Shown one piece after another: positions 36,462-45,401 of a stretch of DNA of 64,000 bases. This DNA is from Thermoplasmata archaeon (GTDB taxonomy: Archaea; Thermoplasmatota; Thermoplasmata; Methanomassiliicoccales; Methanomethylophilaceae). Below the pieces are notes generated by a model, which was not told the origin of the DNA, did not search any database, and saw only the letters and a program-made list of their open reading frames with translations. Where the stretch lies: positions 124,001-188,000 of the forward strand of contig SUST01000002.1 in the NCBI GenBank assembly GCA_015063285.1, in the 5' to 3' direction. Position 1 is the stretch's first letter; each line of letters starts with the position of its first letter. A program made the translations under genes and the position numbers.

Positions 36462-37706
36462 ATGATTCAGTGTCCGCGCGGTACAAGGGATTTCCTCCCT
36501 GATGAGATGGAGAAACGCAGGTTCTATGAGAACAGGCTCAGACATACCGCACAGACATTCGGTTTCAGGGAGATCGAGACCCCTATCTTCGAGGATGCGG
36601 AACTCTTCATCCTCAGGTCCGGACCCAATGTCCTCAAGGAGCTCTACGCTTTCAAGGACAAAGGGGACAGGGACATCGCGCTCCGTCCGGAGATGACGGC
36701 GCCTGCCATCAGGATGTTCGTCAACGGTATGAGCAACGATCCCAAACCGATCAAGATATTCTATTTCGGACAGTGCTTCAGATACGAGAGGCCTCAGAGC
36801 GGAAGGTACAGAGAGTTCTTCCAGTTCGGAGCGGAGCTGATAGGTTCCGCAACTCCCGAGACCGATGCGGAGGTCATCTGCATGGCAGCGTCCATGATCA
36901 AGGAGCTCGGTCTGAAGGATTACAAGATTCACATCGGACATATCGGAGTACTCAGGCAGGCCATTGCAGATGCCGGAGTCCCTAAAGAGAGGACAGCGGA
37001 AGTCCTTCAGAAACTCGACAAGAAGCTATACGACGAGGCACGCCCTCTCTTGGAGGACATGGGTGTAAAGGCCGATGTCATCGATGCAATCTTCACTCTC
37101 ACCGAGACCGTTGGGGGAACAGAGGTTCTCACAAAGGTCCCCGGAGAGGCAGGCGATTATCTCAGGCAGGTGACCGCCTACATGCACGCCATGGGTGTGG
37201 ATAACTTCGATATCGATCTCGGAGTCGTGCGTGGCCTTGATTACTATACAGGAATGGTCTTCGAGGCAGAGGCGCCCGCTCTAGGAGCGGAGAAGCAGAT
37301 CTGCGGCGGAGGTTCGTACACCCTGTCGGAGCTGTTCGGAGGGGAGAAGGTGTTCTCCACCGGATTCGCGATAGGATTCGACAGGATCCTGCTTGCCATC
37401 GAAAAGGAGGGACAGGTCTACGAGCCCAAGGGGATCGATGCATATGTCGTACCCGTATCCGATGATGTCAGGCTGAAGTCTGCTGAAATCGTTGCCTCTC
37501 TCCGCGCTGCAGGCGTCGCTTCAGACATCGACATCATGGGGCGCAAGATGGCAAAGGCCATGAAGTATGCTTCTGCAATCAGGGCGAAGTACGCGGTGAT
37601 AGTCGGAGCCAAGGAGCTTGAGGAGGATTCTGTCACTCTCAGGGATATGACTTCCGGTGAACAGAAGTTAGTGAAGATCAAAGAGTTGGTCGATTCCATC
37701 CGGTGA
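36462..37706 (+). CDS. hisS: Histidyl-tRNA synthetase
   Basis: A 414-aa class II synthetase. Motif 1 region GTRDFLPDEM is at the start. Motif 2 is FRYERPQSGRYREFFQFGAE near residue 110. The HisA motif VRGLDYYTGMVFE is near 258 and motif 3 FAIGFDRILLAIE near 305. The C-terminal anticodon-binding domain starts near 325. It charges tRNA-His. ATG 36462 is preceded by a TATA element (TTTTTATAT at 36432-36440), consistent with a leaderless or very short leader. An extra 11 residues upstream are possible but lack family similarity. Confidence 0.95.
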   Translation: MIQCPRGTRDFLPDEMEKRRFYENRLRHTAQTFGFREIETPIFEDAELFILRSGPNVLKELYAFKDKGDRDIALRPEMTAPAIRMFVNGMSNDPKPIKIFYFGQCFRYERPQSGRYREFFQFGAELIGSATPETDAEVICMAASMIKELGLKDYKIHIGHIGVLRQAIADAGVPKERTAEVLQKLDKKLYDEARPLLEDMGVKADVIDAIFTLTETVGGTEVLTKVPGEAGDYLRQVTAYMHAMGVDNFDIDLGVVRGLDYYTGMVFEAEAPALGAEKQICGGGSYTLSELFGGEKVFSTGFAIGFDRILLAIEKEGQVYEPKGIDAYVVPVSDDVRLKSAEIVASLRAAGVASDIDIMGRKMAKAMKYASAIRAKYAVIVGAKELEEDSVTLRDMTSGEQKLVKIKELVDSIR

Positions 37707-37708
37707 AA

Positions 37709-37741
37709 TAATTTAAGAATTCCGTAACATTCACCTGTGAA
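37709..37741 (+). promoter_or_regulatory. Promoter and small inverted repeat before the methyltransferase-HTH gene
   Basis: A TATA-like TAATTTAAG at about 37709-37717 is followed by TTCAC-CT-GTGAA (37730-37741). That inverted repeat lies near the expected transcription start, where a repressor would act. The gene downstream carries its own HTH domain, so autoregulation is plausible. Confidence 0.4.
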
Positions 37742-37775
37742 AAGGTAATAATACGTTCGTAAAGATTCCAATACC

Positions 37776-38906
37776 ATGACAATGGCCGATCGTGTCGTAT
37801 CTAGCACCGATGGCGATGATAAGGATAAGGTAATAGATTTTTGGGATCGTTATTCGAAACCGTTCAGTGATTACACCCGTGAAACCCTACAATATAATGA
37901 TTGGGTTGGAAAGAAGATATCTCTTCTTTTCCCAGACATTAACAACCTCAGGGTCGCCGATATCGGTACAGGTGCCGGATTCATGGCGATATCGTTGGCA
38001 CAATTGGGTCACGATGTTGTTGCCACAGATGTCAGTGAGAAGATGCTCGAGGAAGCAAGAAAGAATGCCGATGAATATGGTGTGAATATCGATTTTAGGC
38101 TTGATGACATAGAGCATACCAAATTGGAAAAGGAACACTTCGACATCGTGATACTCAGAGATGTGATCTTCAACATTAAGCACATCAGGGGAGCGTCATT
38201 TGAAGTCATAGGGCTGATCCGTCCAGGAGGGTACTTGTTCGTGGCAGATGGGAACTATTTTCTCCATTGTCATGATGAGGATTATCTTCACAGACATGAT
38301 TATTATTACGTTCGTGACAGGAAGAGCGAGTATCAAAAGATGACAGAAATGTCCGATTCATCTTATAGGGAATTGGAGGATACTGTCAAATCGTTCGAGG
38401 TCAATACTGTATGTCGGCCGTATGCAGATCTGCTTCTCTTAACTAGGTTTGGATTGGAGAACATAACCATCACTTGTAATGATCCGGACGAGTATCAGAG
38501 GCTGACCGAGTATGGTTGGGTAAAGGTCCCGTTTAGGTATACGCTTGTAGGTCAGAAACCATATGATGATAGTCAATCTGGTTTTATTAACGGTCATTTC
38601 ATTGAAAACATTTTCAAAGAAAAGGAAATGGTTGTAGAGAATCTCTCCAAGGTGTTCGATGCGTTATCCAACCCTGACAGGGTGAAAATTCTCAGTGTTC
38701 TTATCGAGGGTCCGGCAAATGTCGGAAAAATCTCTAAAGCGGTCAAACTTTCCGAGAAGATGACCTCATATCATCTGACTCTGATGAAGGATATTGGCAT
38801 CGTAAATAGTGAGAAAAATGGGAGGGAAGTCATATACTCCCACACAGACATGCCAGCAGTTCTGACTCTATTTAAAATCGCCTTCGAGATTTCATCGCAT
38901 CATTGA
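37776..38906 (+). CDS. SAM methyltransferase fused to a C-terminal ArsR-type helix-turn-helix
   Basis: A 376-aa two-part protein. Residues about 1-270 are a class I methyltransferase: motif I is VADIGTGAGFMA (60-71), then VVATDVS and the acidic loop DIVILRDVIFN. Residues about 285-376 are a winged helix-turn-helix (ALSNPDRVKILSVLIEG... SEKMTSYHLTLMKDIGIV... REVIYSH) of ArsR type, without the metal-binding CVC motif. The HTH is C-terminal, the reverse of most ArsR-methyltransferase fusions I know. It heads a FecBCD locus, so it may sense the imported compound or its methylated product. The methyl acceptor is unknown. ATG at 37776 or 37782 are both possible. Confidence 0.88.
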   Translation: MTMADRVVSSTDGDDKDKVIDFWDRYSKPFSDYTRETLQYNDWVGKKISLLFPDINNLRVADIGTGAGFMAISLAQLGHDVVATDVSEKMLEEARKNADEYGVNIDFRLDDIEHTKLEKEHFDIVILRDVIFNIKHIRGASFEVIGLIRPGGYLFVADGNYFLHCHDEDYLHRHDYYYVRDRKSEYQKMTEMSDSSYRELEDTVKSFEVNTVCRPYADLLLLTRFGLENITITCNDPDEYQRLTEYGWVKVPFRYTLVGQKPYDDSQSGFINGHFIENIFKEKEMVVENLSKVFDALSNPDRVKILSVLIEGPANVGKISKAVKLSEKMTSYHLTLMKDIGIVNSEKNGREVIYSHTDMPAVLTLFKIAFEISSHH

Positions 38907-38948
38907 TTGTCCAAATATTTTTGGGATGTTATGTTGTCGAACTGTCTG

Positions 38949-39000
38949 TTTTAAATATGGTTCGTTAAAATCATCGTTTGGATTATTCATCCAACGGTGA
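38949..39000 (+). promoter_or_regulatory. Promoter and ribosome site of the locus A binding-protein gene
   Basis: TTTTAAATA at 38949-38957 fits a TATA box, and GGTGAT at 38995-39000 is an SD site 4 bp before ATG 39005. The leader ATCCAACGGTGATATA resembles that of the paralogous gene at 62297 (ATCCAAGTGATATT), suggesting common ancestry of both leaders. Confidence 0.5.
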
Positions 39001-39004
39001 TATA

Positions 39005-40381
39005 ATGGAAAATCAGAAAACAGTGCTCATCGTGGCAATCGTGGCGATAGTAGCCATCGTCGCTGTGGGCGCATTCATCTTAATGAATAACAATGGGAAC
39101 GGAGGAGGGGATGTTGACCCGGACGATTACCTTACACCTAACTCTGGTAATGCAAAGGTGACTTCAATAGACACAAAACTTCTCGTATTCGGAAATGCGA
39201 ACAACGACGTCTATCTCAACAAGGAAGATGTGACTTTTATTCAGAACATTGTTGACGGAAAGACTAAATGGGATAAAAAGGCCAACCCTCTCGCCGACAC
39301 TAACGCTGATGGCGAGATCACAGACAAGGATGTAGGTCTTCTCAAAGAGTTCCTCGACAACAATAAGGCTCCCATGTTCTATCTCAACTCGCTTCTTGAG
39401 ACCAAGAAGATTCAGTTCCCGCTTACAGGAAATATCGTTATTTCACAGTACATCGATGCCGATATGCTGAAAATCTGTGGAAAATACGATCTGATTACTG
39501 CTAGTACTGATGATTCAATTACACCTAATGAGGATGTTTATCCTGGTTCGTCCAAGTGGAAGAATGTCGGCGGATATCCGTACGATTACGAGAGGGTAGT
39601 AGCCTCTGGTGTAAGTATTACCCTTGGGCAGGATTACAATTATGATGAGACTTTCGACAGACTCGTAGAGAATGGATACTCCTCTTACAGGCTCGACACT
39701 GTTAAGCTGTATGAGGGAAGGTACATGAACAACATCGATGCTGTCAATTGTACCGTCACACTAGGAGCTCTCTTCGGAAGCTTCAATGTATCTACCTACA
39801 AAGAATACCTAAATTATGTTGCCAACATTAACGAAATCGTTGAGAAGGCAACCTCGGGTATTACTACCTCCAAGAGCTATTCTTTGGTCCTTTCCCACGC
39901 TACTACTTCGCCTGCTGACATGGGAATAGACAACAGGTCTTCTGGACTGAAAAACTACTCTGATGTTGACATGGCAGAAAGCCTGAAGATGACCCCCTCC
40001 TATCCAGTCGGAGCTGAGGGATACATAAGAGGATTGACCATTGAGGACATTCTCAAGTACAATCCTGACGTAATCTTCATCGAGGAATCCAACGGTTCCC
40101 AGACATACGATGATTTCCATGCAAAGGTTAACGAGATCGCTGGATGGTTCAAGTCATCCGGATACAAAGGTACCATTATTGGTATACATTGGAGTGTCTG
40201 CGGAAGCTCTGCTTTCGTAGCCGCACTGCCCCTTTTGGCAGTTTATACATACGGGACCAGCGTTTACAGCGAAGATTCTGCATGGCAGGATTTGGCGACC
40301 TATTATAACAGCTTCCTCGGAGGAGATTACACCGTAGATGAATTGAAGCATTCGATCTACGGGCCTTTCAAAGTTCAGTAA
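39005..40381 (+). CDS. Membrane-anchored FecB/BtuF-like binding protein with dockerin-type domain (locus A)
   Basis: A 458-aa extracytoplasmic substrate-binding protein. An N-terminal hydrophobic segment (about residues 7-27) acts as anchor; no lipobox is seen. Residues about 55-115 form a dockerin-like pair of EF-hand-type calcium loops (VFGNANNDVYLNKED, ADTNADGEITDKD). The rest is a periplasmic-binding-protein-2 domain of the siderophore/cobalamin type. It should capture a metal complex or corrinoid outside the cell and deliver it to the FecCD permease that follows 60 bp later. The dockerin may bind a surface scaffold or stabilise the protein. The ligand is not predictable. Confidence 0.87.
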   Translation: MENQKTVLIVAIVAIVAIVAVGAFILMNNNGNGGGDVDPDDYLTPNSGNAKVTSIDTKLLVFGNANNDVYLNKEDVTFIQNIVDGKTKWDKKANPLADTNADGEITDKDVGLLKEFLDNNKAPMFYLNSLLETKKIQFPLTGNIVISQYIDADMLKICGKYDLITASTDDSITPNEDVYPGSSKWKNVGGYPYDYERVVASGVSITLGQDYNYDETFDRLVENGYSSYRLDTVKLYEGRYMNNIDAVNCTVTLGALFGSFNVSTYKEYLNYVANINEIVEKATSGITTSKSYSLVLSHATTSPADMGIDNRSSGLKNYSDVDMAESLKMTPSYPVGAEGYIRGLTIEDILKYNPDVIFIEESNGSQTYDDFHAKVNEIAGWFKSSGYKGTIIGIHWSVCGSSAFVAALPLLAVYTYGTSVYSEDSAWQDLATYYNSFLGGDYTVDELKHSIYGPFKVQ

Positions 40382-40400
40382 TCACTTGGATAAACCTTTT

Positions 40401-40419
40401 CCCCCTCTTCATGAGGGGG
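40401..40419 (+). terminator. Intercistronic hairpin between binding-protein and permease genes
   Basis: CCCCCTC-TTCAT-GAGGGGG lies between the two cistrons, without a T-run after it. It may attenuate or protect the upstream message, giving more binding protein than permease. Confidence 0.45.
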
Positions 40420-40440
40420 TCTATAAACGGATGTGTGCAA

Positions 40441-41586
40441 ATGAAATTCATCGATGATATAAGCGAGGATCCGCTGATAGCCAGGCCTCTGGTCAATGTG
40501 GTCAGGAAGTGGTCCTCAAACGAAGAAGAAGATGAACCGGGATTCAAGAAGCAGATGATGGATTATCATCGTACCCTTAAAAGACGCTTAGTTTTCATCC
40601 TTCTTTGTGTCGCGATCATGGTGATAGCTGCGGGATATGCGGTCGCATACGGTCCTTTGGATATAAGCTTCATAGACACATACATTACGATTTGGAACCA
40701 CATAATAGGGAATATTACGGATACCGGGATGGATTACATAATCATAACTGTCAGATCTCCAAGAATAGTTGCCGGAATAATCGGAGGCATAGGTCTGGCA
40801 GTATGTGGTGTCGTCATGCAGAGCGTTCTTAGGAACCCCTTGGCAGATCCGTATACGACGGGAGTCTCCTCGGGAGCAGGATTCGGAGCGACCTTGGCTA
40901 TAACCGCTGGTTTTTCAGTTGTCAGCAAGACGCCGACCATTATTCTGGCATTCCTGTTCTCCATGTTGCCGACACTAGCCATCATCCTAATGTCGAGGCA
41001 CAAATCCTCTTCGTCACCAACGGTTATGATCATGTTCGGTATCGGACTAATGTACATATTCAACGCATTTACCACAGTGATGATGTTGTGGTCTAACCCA
41101 GATGACCTTGCAGCAGTCTATCAGTGGCAGGTTGGAAGCCTTGCAAAGGTCACGTGGGATGACATTCCATATATGCTTGCTCTGGTAATACCTGGAACAC
41201 TTTTGGTCCAATTCATGGCAGGCAAACTCAACGTATTGGCCACAGGGGACGATAATGCAAAGGCATTAGGGCTTAACCCGCATCGCACTAGGATTCTCTT
41301 ATTGGCACTCACCGGCCTGATATCGGCGGCAGTCGTTAGTTTTACCGGAATTATAGGTTTCGTCGGTCTAGTGACCCCACACATTGTTAGGATATTCATA
41401 GGTGCGGACAACAGGTACCTTATCCCCGCATCAGCACTTTTCGGTGGCATGTTGATGGTAGTGGCAGATCTGCTTGGAAGATGCGTGATCCCGGATGCCA
41501 CGCTCCCTGTAGGGGTGGTCATGGCGTTCGTCGGAGGCCCAACCTTCATATGGCTGCTGATGAGGAAAGGAAACAAGGCATGGTGA
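40441..41586 (+). CDS. FecCD-type ABC permease (locus A)
   Basis: A 381-aa permease of the BtuC/FecCD family with about ten membrane segments after a soluble N-terminus of about 50 residues. The family signature ITVRSPRIVAGIIGGIGLAVCGVVMQSVLRNPLADPYTTGVSSGAG near residues 103-145 is very clear, as is the GFVGLVTPHIVRIFIG coupling region near 305. It homodimerises to form the channel. ATG 40441 is 60 bp after the binding-protein stop. A longer in-frame start at 40411 falls in the intercistronic hairpin and is less likely. Confidence 0.94.
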   Translation: MKFIDDISEDPLIARPLVNVVRKWSSNEEEDEPGFKKQMMDYHRTLKRRLVFILLCVAIMVIAAGYAVAYGPLDISFIDTYITIWNHIIGNITDTGMDYIIITVRSPRIVAGIIGGIGLAVCGVVMQSVLRNPLADPYTTGVSSGAGFGATLAITAGFSVVSKTPTIILAFLFSMLPTLAIILMSRHKSSSSPTVMIMFGIGLMYIFNAFTTVMMLWSNPDDLAAVYQWQVGSLAKVTWDDIPYMLALVIPGTLLVQFMAGKLNVLATGDDNAKALGLNPHRTRILLLALTGLISAAVVSFTGIIGFVGLVTPHIVRIFIGADNRYLIPASALFGGMLMVVADLLGRCVIPDATLPVGVVMAFVGGPTFIWLLMRKGNKAW

Positions 41587-41590
41587 TATC

Positions 41591-42598
41591 ATGGGATTCA
41601 AAGATTGGAAACTGGAGCTCAAGAATGCCTTCAAAGAGGATGAGGACATACAGTCCGAACTCGCTGAGATTGTTATGAAGAATGTTTCTTTTGGATACGA
41701 GCCAGAGAATCCTGTCATAACAGATATTAATTTGACACTGAATGAGCCTGGGCTGTACTGTATCGTCGGCCCTAACGGGGTGGGGAAATCCACTTTGATC
41801 AAGTGCATGTGCAAAATTCAGGATCTTACTGAAGGCGATGTTACGATAAATGGGCGCAGCATTAGGGCTATGAGTCACAAGGACGTCTCCAAGTACATCG
41901 GATATGTGCCGGTATCAACAGGTGACGTATTCTCTATGTCTGTTCTCGAGACCATACTGGTCGGGTGCCAAAGCAAGAATTCAGATGAATCAAAGATGAA
42001 GGCTGTGTACAAGAGCATGAGCCTACTGAACATCAACGATCTCGCTTCGAAGAATTTCGGCGAATTATCCGCTGGGCAGCACCAGAAGGTTGCCATAGCT
42101 AGAGGCATCGTACAGAAGCCTAAGATATTGATCTTGGATGAACCCACGGCGAATCTGGATGTCAAATATCAGGTGTATGTGACGGAATTGTTACGTGCAC
42201 TGGCAGAGCATGAGAAGATGATGGTGTTGATGATCAGTCACGATCTAAACATGTCCGCGAAGTACGCACATAAGGTCATAATGATGTCTAGGCCCGGAGT
42301 CATCTATAAGATAGGAGATCCCGAGGAGGTCTTGACTAAAGAGAACATCGAAGCGGTATACGGAGTGTACTGTAAGATTCTGCATGATGATGAATTCGGT
42401 GTACCCATAGTGGTTCTTGGACAATCCATGATGGATGAGGAAGGGAATCTTGTGGGCGAAAACAGTAAAAATGCAATGGAGGAATTGGAAAATGGTAGGG
42501 AAAGAAGCAGGGAAATCAACGCTAAAGTTCTGGGGCGAATCGGCCAGAGGATACAAAGAGGGCGTGAAGAAAGAGCTCGAGAGCAAGAACATAAGTGA
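41591..42598 (+). CDS. FecE-type ABC ATPase with C-terminal extension (locus A)
   Basis: A 335-aa ATPase. Walker A GPNGVGKST is near residue 61, the signature LSAGQHQKVAIARG near 158 and Walker B ILILDEP near 177. The usual FecE is about 255-270 aa, so this carries an extra charged tail of about 65 residues ending RGREERAREQEHK. The tail is encoded mostly in the 107 bp that overlap the following methyltransferase gene in another frame. The tail may be dispensable, or the overlap may couple the two proteins. Four bp separate it from the permease stop. Confidence 0.92.
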   Translation: MGFKDWKLELKNAFKEDEDIQSELAEIVMKNVSFGYEPENPVITDINLTLNEPGLYCIVGPNGVGKSTLIKCMCKIQDLTEGDVTINGRSIRAMSHKDVSKYIGYVPVSTGDVFSMSVLETILVGCQSKNSDESKMKAVYKSMSLLNINDLASKNFGELSAGQHQKVAIARGIVQKPKILILDEPTANLDVKYQVYVTELLRALAEHEKMMVLMISHDLNMSAKYAHKVIMMSRPGVIYKIGDPEEVLTKENIEAVYGVYCKILHDDEFGVPIVVLGQSMMDEEGNLVGENSKNAMEELENGRERSREINAKVLGRIGQRIQRGREERAREQEHK

Positions 42599-43970
42599 TA
42601 AGTGGATCAAGAAGATTCTCGAGAATGCTCCCGATAAGGATAAGCTCAGAATTCTCGATATCGGTTGTGGCCCTGGATTCTTCACTATCAACTTCAGCAA
42701 ACTCGGGCATGATGTTACGGGAATCGACATCAGCCGCGAGATGGTGATGGTAGCAAAGGAGAATGCCGAAGAACAGGGTTTGACATGTGACTTCAAGGTA
42801 ATGAACGCTAATACATTGGAATTCCCTGACAACACATTCGATCTGATCATCAACAGAGTCGTCACATGGACGCTGCCCGATCTCTACGAGTGCTACCGTG
42901 AATGGAGGAGGGTATTGGCTCCAAACGGTCGTCTCATCGTCTTCGATGCCAACCATTACGCCAACATTTTCGACGAGGAAAGGGCAAAGAAGATGAGACT
43001 GATGATGCGTCAGCACATTCTGGATGGAAAGGAACCCTTCACTGATCATTTCGATTTCCACGTCAGGTGGAATTACTGGGGGGACTGCCCTATGATTGGA
43101 ACTCCCAGGCCCAAATGGGACAGGAACATGCTCTACAAGCTATGCTTCGTGAACATCTACACCGAGGAGAATCTCTTCGGGGATATGGAAGGGAGCGGGA
43201 CAGCAGAGCCTATGTTCATGATCAGAGCGGAGAAGCCCAGTCAGGAAGAGGAAAACGAATTCATAGTCAATGAGTATTGGAACGCTATCGCTGGTTGCGT
43301 GAGCGCCAGAGCGGTGCAGATGCTCTCAAACGGTCTTGCGGAGAAGTATGCGGACGCCATCGCTTCCAAGATTCCCGCAGGTTCCAAAGTCCTGGACCTG
43401 GGAACGGGATCAGGTGTTGTGGCCATCTCTCTCGCGAAGAAAGGATTCAAGGTCACAGGAGTGGATCGTGCGTTCGCTATGATCGATTTGGCGAAGCTCA
43501 CGGCGCAGGAGCAGAAGGTCGATGTAGAGTTTATCGAGGCCGATGCTGAATGCACCGGACTCGACGAAGGTTCGTTCGATGCAGTGATTCTCAGGAATGT
43601 CGTATGGAACTCATTCCACCCCGAGAACATACTGAATGAGGCCGAGCGTCTTCTCAAGAAAGGAGGCACATTGATCATTACCGATGGTAACTGGCAAGCG
43701 GATGTTGGTGATTGGGAGAATGCGAATCCCAAGTCCGATGTGTTCCCTAACTGCAAGAAGCGTGACCTAGGGCTCGGAGCTTATGACGTCATCAACGTCT
43801 ACTATAACAGGCTCCCCTTGAATCTCGAGAGAAGACCTTCCTGGGATGACAAGAAGCTGAAGGCCGACGGCATGACTGTCGAGGTCTGCGAGAAATTCGA
43901 TGATCCCATGATCACAGAGGATCTCAAGCCGATACTCAAGAGCGGATTCATAGTAGTGGCTAAGAAATGA
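42492..43970 (+). CDS. Tandem double-domain SAM methyltransferase (locus A, first paralog)
   Basis: A 492-aa protein with two class I methyltransferase domains. Domain 1 has ILDIGCGPGFFTI (residues 54-66) and VTGIDIS; domain 2 has VLDLGTGSGVVAI (about 301-313) and VTGVDRA. Each is preceded by an FWGESARGYKE/EYWNAIAG-like helix, so the protein arose by duplication. A conserved RPKWDRNML segment ends domain 1. Such tandem architecture suggests successive methylations or one active and one substrate-binding domain. ATG 42492 is preceded by GGAGG at SD distance. It overlaps the ATPase gene by 107 bp, placing it firmly in the import operon. A hairpin follows its stop. Confidence 0.88.
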   Translation: MVGKEAGKSTLKFWGESARGYKEGVKKELESKNISDKWIKKILENAPDKDKLRILDIGCGPGFFTINFSKLGHDVTGIDISREMVMVAKENAEEQGLTCDFKVMNANTLEFPDNTFDLIINRVVTWTLPDLYECYREWRRVLAPNGRLIVFDANHYANIFDEERAKKMRLMMRQHILDGKEPFTDHFDFHVRWNYWGDCPMIGTPRPKWDRNMLYKLCFVNIYTEENLFGDMEGSGTAEPMFMIRAEKPSQEEENEFIVNEYWNAIAGCVSARAVQMLSNGLAEKYADAIASKIPAGSKVLDLGTGSGVVAISLAKKGFKVTGVDRAFAMIDLAKLTAQEQKVDVEFIEADAECTGLDEGSFDAVILRNVVWNSFHPENILNEAERLLKKGGTLIITDGNWQADVGDWENANPKSDVFPNCKKRDLGLGAYDVINVYYNRLPLNLERRPSWDDKKLKADGMTVEVCEKFDDPMITEDLKPILKSGFIVVAKK

Positions 43971-43978
43971 ACTATCCA

Positions 43979-44000
43979 GCCGTCCGAGTCATCGGACGGC
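43979..44000 (+). terminator. Hairpin after the double methyltransferase gene
   Basis: GCCGTCCGA-GTCA-TCGGACGGC lies just after the stop and is followed by TTACCCTTTT. The MATE gene begins 22 bp later, so termination may be partial. Confidence 0.5.
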
Positions 44001-44022
44001 TTACCCTTTTCGAAGGGATCTG

Positions 44023-45399
44023 ATGGTAGAGGAAACAGAGAACATTAGCATAATGGGTACCAACCCCGCGAAAGCCATCAGGACAATGTCCATTCCCCTG
44101 ATGTTCGCTTTCTTGCTAGCCAGCGTTCAATTGTATATAGATTCGTTCTGGTGCGCAGGTCTGGGCCCCGATCCGAACTCCGCCATAACGCTGGCTGGGC
44201 CTATATATTGGATAATCCTGGATGTGGGAGCGGGTCTGGGTGTTGGTGCATCTACGGCAATATCCCGTGCACTGGGTGCTAAGAACTATGCCCGTGTGAA
44301 CAGTTTGGCATCCCAGATCATCGTCCTGATGGTTCTGGTCTCTATCGTGCTGTCATTTATCCTGTTCCTTGTATCCGAACCGCTGATCTCATTCATGAGC
44401 GGAGGGAAGAATGTTGACCTCAGTATGGAGTATCTGATTCCATATCTCGTCTGCAGCCCGTTCCTGATGTTGAACGGAATCATCTTAGGAATGCTGAGGG
44501 CCGAAGGGGAGGCCAGACGCTCGTCAGCTCTTTCCATATTCGCATCCTTAATCAATATTATCATGGATCCTATCCTGATCTATGTTCTCGATCTTGGTCT
44601 CTTCGGTGCTGCTTGGGCTACATGTCTGTCATTCATCGTTACCACAGTGATTGGGCTGTGGTGGTATCTTCGCGGCAGACTGTTCATCAAACCTTCATTC
44701 AGGAACTTCCATTTCATAAAGGAGCAGATTTGGGATATCTGCAGGGTCGGAATACCTCATTCCTTGGAGCTTGCGGTCATACCCATGCTGATGATGCCCC
44801 AGAACTCTCTGGTCGTCGCTGTGGGAGGGACGGATGGAATGATTACCTACAGTCTCCCATACCGTTACATCTCCATTGCAATGGTGCCGGCACAGGCCAT
44901 AGCAGCCGCCATGATTCCCGTCGCATCTTACTCTATAGGAAGAGGGGACAGGGAGAATGTCATGTTCAGTTTCAAATACTCCGCCAAGCTGATAGCACTT
45001 ATCAGTATCCTTCTGACGATAGTCCTTATGATATTCGCGGATCCGTTCGCTTGGGCGTTCACATACACTGACGATATGGCGCAGTTCAGGGATGAGATAG
45101 CGATGGTGATCAGGATCTATGCTCTGGTCCTGATCACGATAACCGGAATACACCTGTGCTCATCGATACTGCAGACTCTATGCTATTCTCAGCTCGCTAC
45201 TGTTACGATGTTCATCAGGGAGATAATATTCCTGGTCTTGTTCTACATCTCGACTTTCTTCGATATGACTGCAATCTACTGGTCACTCGACATAGCAGAG
45301 ACGGCAGGCGCATTGCTGATGGTTGCATGCGTACTATATGCATTGAAAAAGACCATACCTAAGTCAGGAATAGTTATGGAAAGATTCAACTCTGTTTGA
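44023..45399 (+). CDS. MATE family efflux transporter (locus A)
   Basis: A 458-aa membrane exporter of the MATE/DinF type with about 12 segments; the first half has SFWCAGLGPDPNSAITL and the second MLMMPQNSLVVAVGG. An AGGGATCT ribosome site precedes its ATG. It lies 52 bp after the double methyltransferase and 2 bp from the convergent second double methyltransferase. It is therefore a natural candidate to export a methylated product or a detoxified ligand made by the locus. Its paralog is at 26.0-27.4 kb. Confidence 0.9.
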   Translation: MVEETENISIMGTNPAKAIRTMSIPLMFAFLLASVQLYIDSFWCAGLGPDPNSAITLAGPIYWIILDVGAGLGVGASTAISRALGAKNYARVNSLASQIIVLMVLVSIVLSFILFLVSEPLISFMSGGKNVDLSMEYLIPYLVCSPFLMLNGIILGMLRAEGEARRSSALSIFASLINIIMDPILIYVLDLGLFGAAWATCLSFIVTTVIGLWWYLRGRLFIKPSFRNFHFIKEQIWDICRVGIPHSLELAVIPMLMMPQNSLVVAVGGTDGMITYSLPYRYISIAMVPAQAIAAAMIPVASYSIGRGDRENVMFSFKYSAKLIALISILLTIVLMIFADPFAWAFTYTDDMAQFRDEIAMVIRIYALVLITITGIHLCSSILQTLCYSQLATVTMFIREIIFLVLFYISTFFDMTAIYWSLDIAETAGALLMVACVLYALKKTIPKSGIVMERFNSV

Positions 45400-45401
45400 T
45401 C

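Noticed and set aside
37776-38906. Arsenite methyltransferase ArsM with ArsR
   Set aside because: The conserved cysteines of ArsM and the metal-binding CVC motif of ArsR are not visible; arsenic handling remains only one of several options.
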